From Butyriboletus loyo (Eukaryota; Basidiomycota; Agaricomycetes; Boletales; Boletaceae), in the NCBI GenBank assembly GCA_038093515.1, contig JBBPSI010000073.1, forward strand, positions 50,021 to 114,020: DNA of 64,000 bases. The letters are read 5' to 3'. Shown in pieces: positions 58,837 through 64,000 of this stretch. Position 1 is the stretch's first letter. The number at the start of each line of letters is the position of its first letter. The notes below the pieces were generated by a model that ran no database searches, was not told the DNA's origin, and was given only the letters and a program-made list of their open reading frames with translations. Position numbers and translations under genes: made by a program.

Positions 58837-59363
58837 TGTTGAAATGGTAGTGTTCTATTTCTGTATTTCACTTACAGCCACTACATTTCTAGACTGGTCT
58901 ATATGACATCATTGTCTAGACCTGGTCACACTTGTTACATTACGAATAGCTCTTATTTTCGGAATTGGTACAGTCCGAGCAGGCGCACCGAGGGCAATGA
59001 AGGATGCAAGGGTAAACCTATCAGTGGAAAGACTCACTGATAATACGAGAGTGAGAGTATCGCAAACAGAGTATAAGGAGCAAAGATCTAGAGAAAAGCG
59101 ACAAGCCATAAGGGCTGTCTTATATACAGTACATGAGTGTTTGTACTTATGTTCTGTATAGTACTTTTATAAGGTATATTATGAAATACATGACAATATG
59201 ATAGAGATAAGAGATAAGACTAAGCATATCGTCCAATAGCATAATAAGAGCTATTTGTAATGTGATAAGCGTGACTAGGTCTAGACAATGATGTCATATA
59301 GACCAGTCTAGAAACATAGTGGCTGTAAGTGAAATACAGAAATAGAACACTACTGTTTCAACA
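58837..59363 (-). repeat. 3' LTR of the Ty1/copia element
   Basis: A 527-bp repeat that begins TGTTGAAA and ends TTTCAACA, so it has the TG...CA ends of an LTR. On its inner side a purine-rich tract (GCGAGGAGGAG on the minus strand, 59364-59374) fits the plus-strand primer of reverse transcription. The stop of the pol frame is only 18 bp away. The first and last approximately 120 bp are inverted copies of one another. The matching 5' LTR lies beyond the window. Confidence 0.85.
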
Positions 59364-59381
59364 CTCCTCCTCGCTTTAGCA

Positions 59382-62300
59382 TTACTTCTTTATAGAGACA
59401 AAAGGAGAAAGAGAGAGCATGGACTGAACTTCTTCAAACCTCTGCCATGTCAGATTCTTCGTAAAGATATCTGCTGCTTGTTGTTGAGTAGGAGTATAGA
59501 AGAGAGTAATCTCTTTATCCTCGATGCATTCCCGAATGTAATGAAACAGAATTGCAATGTGTTTGCTGCGTCCTTCAATGGCAGGATTAGAAGCCAGAAA
59601 TATAGCTCCCTGATTATCAACTAGAAGGGGTAAAGGACCAAGTCTGTATCCCATCTCGAAGAACAAGGAGCGCACCCAAGAGAGCTGTTTAGCAGTCTTG
59701 GTCATGCCCATATATTCTGCTTCGGTTGAAGAGTGAGCAATCTTGCATTGTTGTCTGGATAACCATGATACTATGCCAGATGCTAGAAATATACAATAAC
59801 CAGTCGTTGAACGACAAGTCTCAATATCGCCTGCCCAATCAGTGTCACTGTATGCAATAAAGCCAGAATTGGCTCTTGGACCAGACTGGCTGTGTCCAGA
59901 ATACATTATGCAAAGGTCTGGAGTTCCAACCAGATAGCGGACTATATAGAGTGCTCTTTGTAAATGTTCTTTCAATGGATTGGAAGAGAACTGCGACATC
60001 TTGATGACAGCATGAGCGATATCGGGTCTAGATCCAAGCATGATGAATAGAAGGGATCCGATGACAGATTGATATTGTGAACGCAAAGATGGTGATGCTT
60101 TGGTGGTTGATGGTGAAGGATTGTAACCAGAAGGAAGAGGTGTGTGTGTGGGTTTTGCATTTTCAAGCTTGAATCGTTTTATGACCTTCTGTGCATAATC
60201 GCACTGATCCAGCCTCAGGGTTCGATTTCTTCGATCCCTGATAATCCGCATGCCTAAATACTCTTTTGCTTCTCCAAGGTCTTGACCCTCCCAGGTCTTC
60301 ATAAAGTGTTTTTTGTGAGCGAGGACTTGTGCTTTATCACTACCCATAAAAAGAGCATCATCAACGTATATAACTAAAATAATGATGACTTTCCTGATGA
60401 ATTTAATATAAGTTCCCGGGTCAGACAAGGTATGCTTGAAACCTTATTTGATGAATGATAAGTGCAAGGCTTTGTTCCATTGAAGGGCCGCTTGCTTGAG
60501 GCCATAGATAGCTTTCCATAGATGACAGACTTTACTTTCTGAGCCTTTTTGAGTGAAACCCTCAGGTTGTTCCATATAGATTTCTTCGTCAAGATTTCTG
60601 AAGAGAAATGCAGTCTTGACGTCTAGAGCCTTGATTTCCCAATCTTCTAGGGCAGCTAGAGCTAAGAGAATCCTAACGGTTTCAAACCTGGCAACTGGTG
60701 AGAAGGTTTCCTCATAATCAATTCCGAAGATTTGGGTAAAGCCTTTTGCTACCCAGTGAGACTTGTATTGTCCATCGCTTTTTCGTACATTTATCCATTT
60801 CCCTTTAATGACTTGACGTCCCTTGGGAAGATCTACCAGATCCCATACATGTCATTCTTGAAACGACTTGTATTCCTCTCCCATGGCGGTTAGCCATAAG
60901 GATTTCTCGGCAGGAGGTAATCTCATTACTGCCTTGTGAGATTGTGGGATACCATCGACAGTAGCAGCAGCTAGAAGAGATTTAATCCACTTAGCACTGT
61001 ACATCTGTCCTAAGTCATCTTCTTCATTTGTGGGTCTCGGTTGATTAACCCGTTGTGGAATAGGAATTAACTCCTCCTGAATAGGATCCAATCCTCGATG
61101 TATTTCTCGTTCTATCTCGATCAGAGGTCGATTCCCATAAGCATTATCTGGGACAATCCGTGGAACACAGATGCAAGTAGGATGAGGATTAAAGTCCTGA
61201 CCCATCTGCAAGAAATCTGGATTAGTGATCGTTGGGATTGGAGCACCTTGAGACCGTAAATCCTGATTGAACTCATCATATAAGTCACTTTGGTGACCTC
61301 AAGCATGAATATCTCGAGTCGGATGATGTTGATGAGGACGATTGCGAAATTCAGTGATTCGCTCAGGATATACTCTTGTTGGAGGTAAGAAAGTGGAAGG
61401 ACGAATCTGACCAGGATCTTCAAAGGTTTCCAACAGAGGTATCATTTGGTGTTTATGTTGGTGTCGATCCATTATAGACGATCTATGTCCAGTATCTGGT
61501 GTTTCTCTTTTAACTCCAGGGCGTGGAGGTGAGAATAACGGTAGTTGTTCTGCATGAACAGAATCAGGAGATGGAGGGTCGAGGATTAAAGGTGACGGTG
61601 GATGTTCAGGGATAGCCCATGGTGAAGGTGTGACAGATGGTTGAGGAGACAGTTGTTGCATATTGTCAGGATTTAAAATGGGGGAAATAGGTGGTAGGCC
61701 TTTGTGTATTATACCGGTTCCATCAAAACATACTCCTAGTGGAGGTGGCTTGTCAGCTCTTTGTTGATTTGATGGTGGGGCATCATATGTACTATCTTCA
61801 TCATCTCCATGTTCGTCGGCATCTGTTGGAGGAATAGGAGGCAGAATTGCGGCTTGTCTGTCATTCTGTTCTTTGGAACAATGTGGGAAGTTTTCTTCAT
61901 CAAAAGTTGCAACAGACTCTACAAGAACTCGTCTTCGGGTTGGAGACCAAAAGCGATAGCCTTTGGTGCCAGATTCATATCTGATGAAGGTGGCTTGTTC
62001 CGATTTCGGAGACAATTTGTTTTCCCTGAGTTCCTTCTTTATAAAAATGTATGCACGGCATCCAAATACTCAGAAGTAGGAAACATCTGGTTTCTCCCCA
62101 GAGAATATCTCAATGGGGGTTTTCCAATTATGACCACGCATCGGTTGACGATTGTAGATATGAAGTGAGGTTTCAGTTGTGTCCTGCCAGAAGACTTTTG
62201 GTAGACAGGCAGTGTGGCGCATAGCTTCTTCTTTTTCTAGGATGGTCCGATTAAATCGCTCTGCATGTCCATTCTGTTGAGGGGTGTGAGGTACAGAGAG

Positions 62301-63653
62301 CTGATATTCAATGCCCCTGGATGAGAGGAACGTCTGAATGTCTTTAGACATGTATTCCCCCCCACGATCCGAACAGACAGCAAGAAGCGAAGACTGGGTC
62401 TGATGTTCAGCCCAGACGACCACTTCCTTAAAAGCATCAGCTGCCTCAGATTTAAGGTGTAAAAACCGCACGACTGCAAAAGCAGAGAAGTCATCGATAA
62501 AAGTTAAAATGTAGCGCTTCTGAGTCCGAGAGTGTGTGGGGAATTCGACCAAGTCGGAATGCACTAGCCCAAGGACCCTAGATGCGCGTTTGGATGAAGG
62601 TGCATAGGGACGTTCATGCATCTTGCCTAAGGCACAGCCTCGACAAGGAATGATGTCGGAAGGTTCAGGTATTAATGGCATACCCTTAACGTTCTTGTAA
62701 GCATGGTGTAACATGTTTTTGGATGGATGACCAAAACAGTGGTGCCACAACGAAGAAGATCCGACATCCTGCAAGGAGTGGATCCCGACATCTGGAGTTA
62801 GCATTTTAGCCTGAAACCAGTGGAGGGGATTGTTTGGAAGCAAGGCATAAGCCTGCACTACCAAACGTCCTTGAGGGTTCCAAATTTTGGTTTGATCGGT
62901 TATTTCGCATCAATAACCTTCCTTGGTTAGAGCGGTGACCGATAAGAGTCTATGGGCTGCTTGAGGTGCATACCAAACTCCTGTAAGCTCCAAAGGAATG
63001 GGCTTATCCTTCCCTAATCGCTGTGATAACAACACAGTACCAGGTCCAAACATTTTCATGGTTGCACCATTTGCTGTGATCACAATTCTCTCAGTATCAC
63101 CGAGATCCATGAAGTCTACAACATGTGGTGTGACATGGTCTGTGCAACTGCTGTCAATTATCCAGGTGTTGGAAAGAAGATCCTTCTTTGAAGGGACATC
63201 TCCGGATGTGTAAGCTCCTGCAATATACAGATCACCAAGATCGAATTCATTGTTGTAATCATATACAGCATCATAGTCCTCAGCATCTTGCTGATATGTA
63301 GAGTCCCAGACATTCATGTCACGGGAGTCAAGACCATGCTTCCATGTGCCATCTGTATGACGAGCAGTATTTCCATAAAAGGACTCTTCATCCTTCTCAT
63401 TGATTGACTCTATAAAAGTCGAAAGATGGACTGCCTTTGCTTTGCATTCCTTCTTCTTCGGCTGACCATGAGACCCTGAAGGTTTAGAGGGAATCGCGGC
63501 GTTTCCGAAAGGAGTGTGAGGAAGAAGCATTGGCATCTCCATCCTCAAAATAGGGTGATGCGAGGGGTGGTCCCATCGGATCATCATCTCCCCAACCAGC
63601 TTGACCAACGGTAGATTCAGTTTCCATCGGGAAATCTGTAAGCGTGTGGTCAC
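59382..63653 (-). pseudogene. Copia pol polyprotein, broken by five in-frame stops
   Basis: Protease region: WIIDSSCTDHVTPH, where the usual catalytic D-S-G reads D-S-S. Integrase: zinc site HHCFGHPS with CRGCALGK, then catalytic core VHSDLVEFP, CSDRGGEY and TPQQNGHAERFNR. After a Pro-rich linker, reverse transcriptase: KGKWINVRKSDGQYKSHWVA, AALEDWEIKALDVKTAFL, YVDDALFMG. RNase H: YSDTDWAGD, SSTEAEYMGM, ending AADIFTKNL. In-frame stops lie at 62910-62912, 62070-62072, 61299-61301, 60852-60854 and 60444-60446. Four are TGA where relatives or context suggest CGA (Arg), for example before VFGCRAY, and one is TAA where CAA is likely. Confidence 0.9.
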
Positions 63654-64000
63654 CTAGTTGTGTTTCGCCCAATTCTACAATGTTGGCAAATCCGTCCATG
63701 TCCATGTCCATTTCATTTGCATGTCCTTTCCCTTTTCCCTTTCCTCGACATGTTTTGAAACCGGAGCGATTGTTTGTTTGCTCATTCTGGTTTGCTCCGG
63801 ATCCTGAAGGTCCTCCATAAGGCATTGCAGGCATGTGGTTTTGCTGCTGCCTTTGCTGTTGCGGTTGGAACGGCCTCTTCTGTCCAGGATGACCACGTCC
63901 ACCAGAAGGTTTTTGAGGATGAGCCTGATTGTTCCAATTTGTCTGTGCAGGTGGAGGAGGTCCGCGTCTAACTGTATTGGTACAGTTGAACTGGGTATCT
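63484..64000 (-). pseudogene. Copia gag C-terminal region, partial
   Basis: A frame entering from beyond the window reads QKRPFQPQQQRQQQNHMPAM, GPSGSGANQNEQTNNRSGFK and an acidic stretch, then ends RKRRDSL. The pol frame takes over in a different phase between about 63653 and 63484 (FGNAAIPSKPSGSHGQPKKK). This is either a gag-pol frameshift or, more likely in a copy with many lesions, an indel. Confidence 0.7.

Larger units (their letters stand above)
58837..64000 (-). mobile_element. Ty1/copia-type LTR retrotransposon, 5' end beyond the window
   Basis: The domain order on the minus strand is gag tail, protease, integrase, reverse transcriptase, RNase H, which defines the copia superfamily. 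At least 5.2 kb lie in the window. The coding frame is interrupted by stops and one shift, so the copy cannot make its polyprotein. Confidence 0.93.

Noticed and set aside
63484..63653. Programmed gag-pol frameshift
   Set aside because: Possible, but this copy carries many inactivating changes and no slippery heptamer with downstream structure was evident, so an indel is simpler.
1..64000. tRNA, rRNA or CRISPR loci
   Set aside because: No cloverleaf with a GGTTCRANTCC T-loop, no rRNA-like segments and no regularly spaced short repeats were found by reading.

Overview
The window is nuclear DNA of a filamentous basidiomycete. Genes are dense with introns of about 50-60 nt, some exons are only a few bases long, coding DNA is CpG-rich, and several gene families are typical of Agaricomycetes (PF10306 'FLILHELTA', DUF6534 membrane proteins, an IMPACT-domain protein, an F-box-less small kinase family). 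A Rhizoctonia/Ceratobasidium-like fungus fits best, but that is inference from protein style. No rRNA, tRNA, CRISPR or prokaryotic operon structure was seen.

Layout. 1-2.1 kb: no recognised gene. 2.1-4.5 kb (+): family X DNA polymerase with BRCT domain. 6.0-10.1 kb: three adjacent genes for predicted mitochondrial proteins: glutaryl-CoA dehydrogenase (-), an RRM-like protein (-) and, divergent from it across only 74 bp, a FLILHELTA protein (+). 10.3-11.2 kb (-): IMPACT-domain protein. 11.7-15.4 kb (-): CSC1/OSCA-type cation channel. 15.8-21.4 kb: two broken copies of 3-hydroxyanthranilate 3,4-dioxygenase in inverted orientation on either side of intact UBA2 (SUMO E1). 21.4-25.8 kb: decayed DNA holding a duplicated metallophosphoesterase fragment and a CpG-free LINE remnant. 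25.8-34.1 kb: NFKBIL1-like gene, steroid 5-alpha-reductase-like gene, DUF6534 gene, RER1, D-glycerate-3-kinase-like P-loop kinase and a GNAT acetyltransferase. 37.9-39.0 kb (-): PHO80/PCL-type cyclin. 39-47.4 kb: gene-poor. 47.5-51.1 kb: a head-to-head pair of related SAP-motif genes. 51.3-53.6 kb (+): NAB2-like CCCH zinc-finger protein. 53.6-58.6 kb: decayed or unrecognised genes including a kinase pseudogene. 58.8 kb to the window end (-): a Ty1/copia retrotransposon with its 3' LTR, inserted into an older repeat.

The conserved genes are mostly housekeeping: DNA repair (Pol X), lysine/tryptophan catabolism (GCDH), SUMO activation (UBA2), ER-Golgi retrieval (RER1), mRNA export/poly(A) control (NAB2-like), translation stress control (IMPACT) and cell cycle/phosphate signalling (PCL cyclin). 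I found no obviously new multi-gene system. The most unusual signals are genome-defence scars (C-to-T stop codons and CpG deserts in transposons), the inverted pseudogene pair around UBA2, micro-exons of 6 and 8 nt, and two GC-AG introns in one gene.
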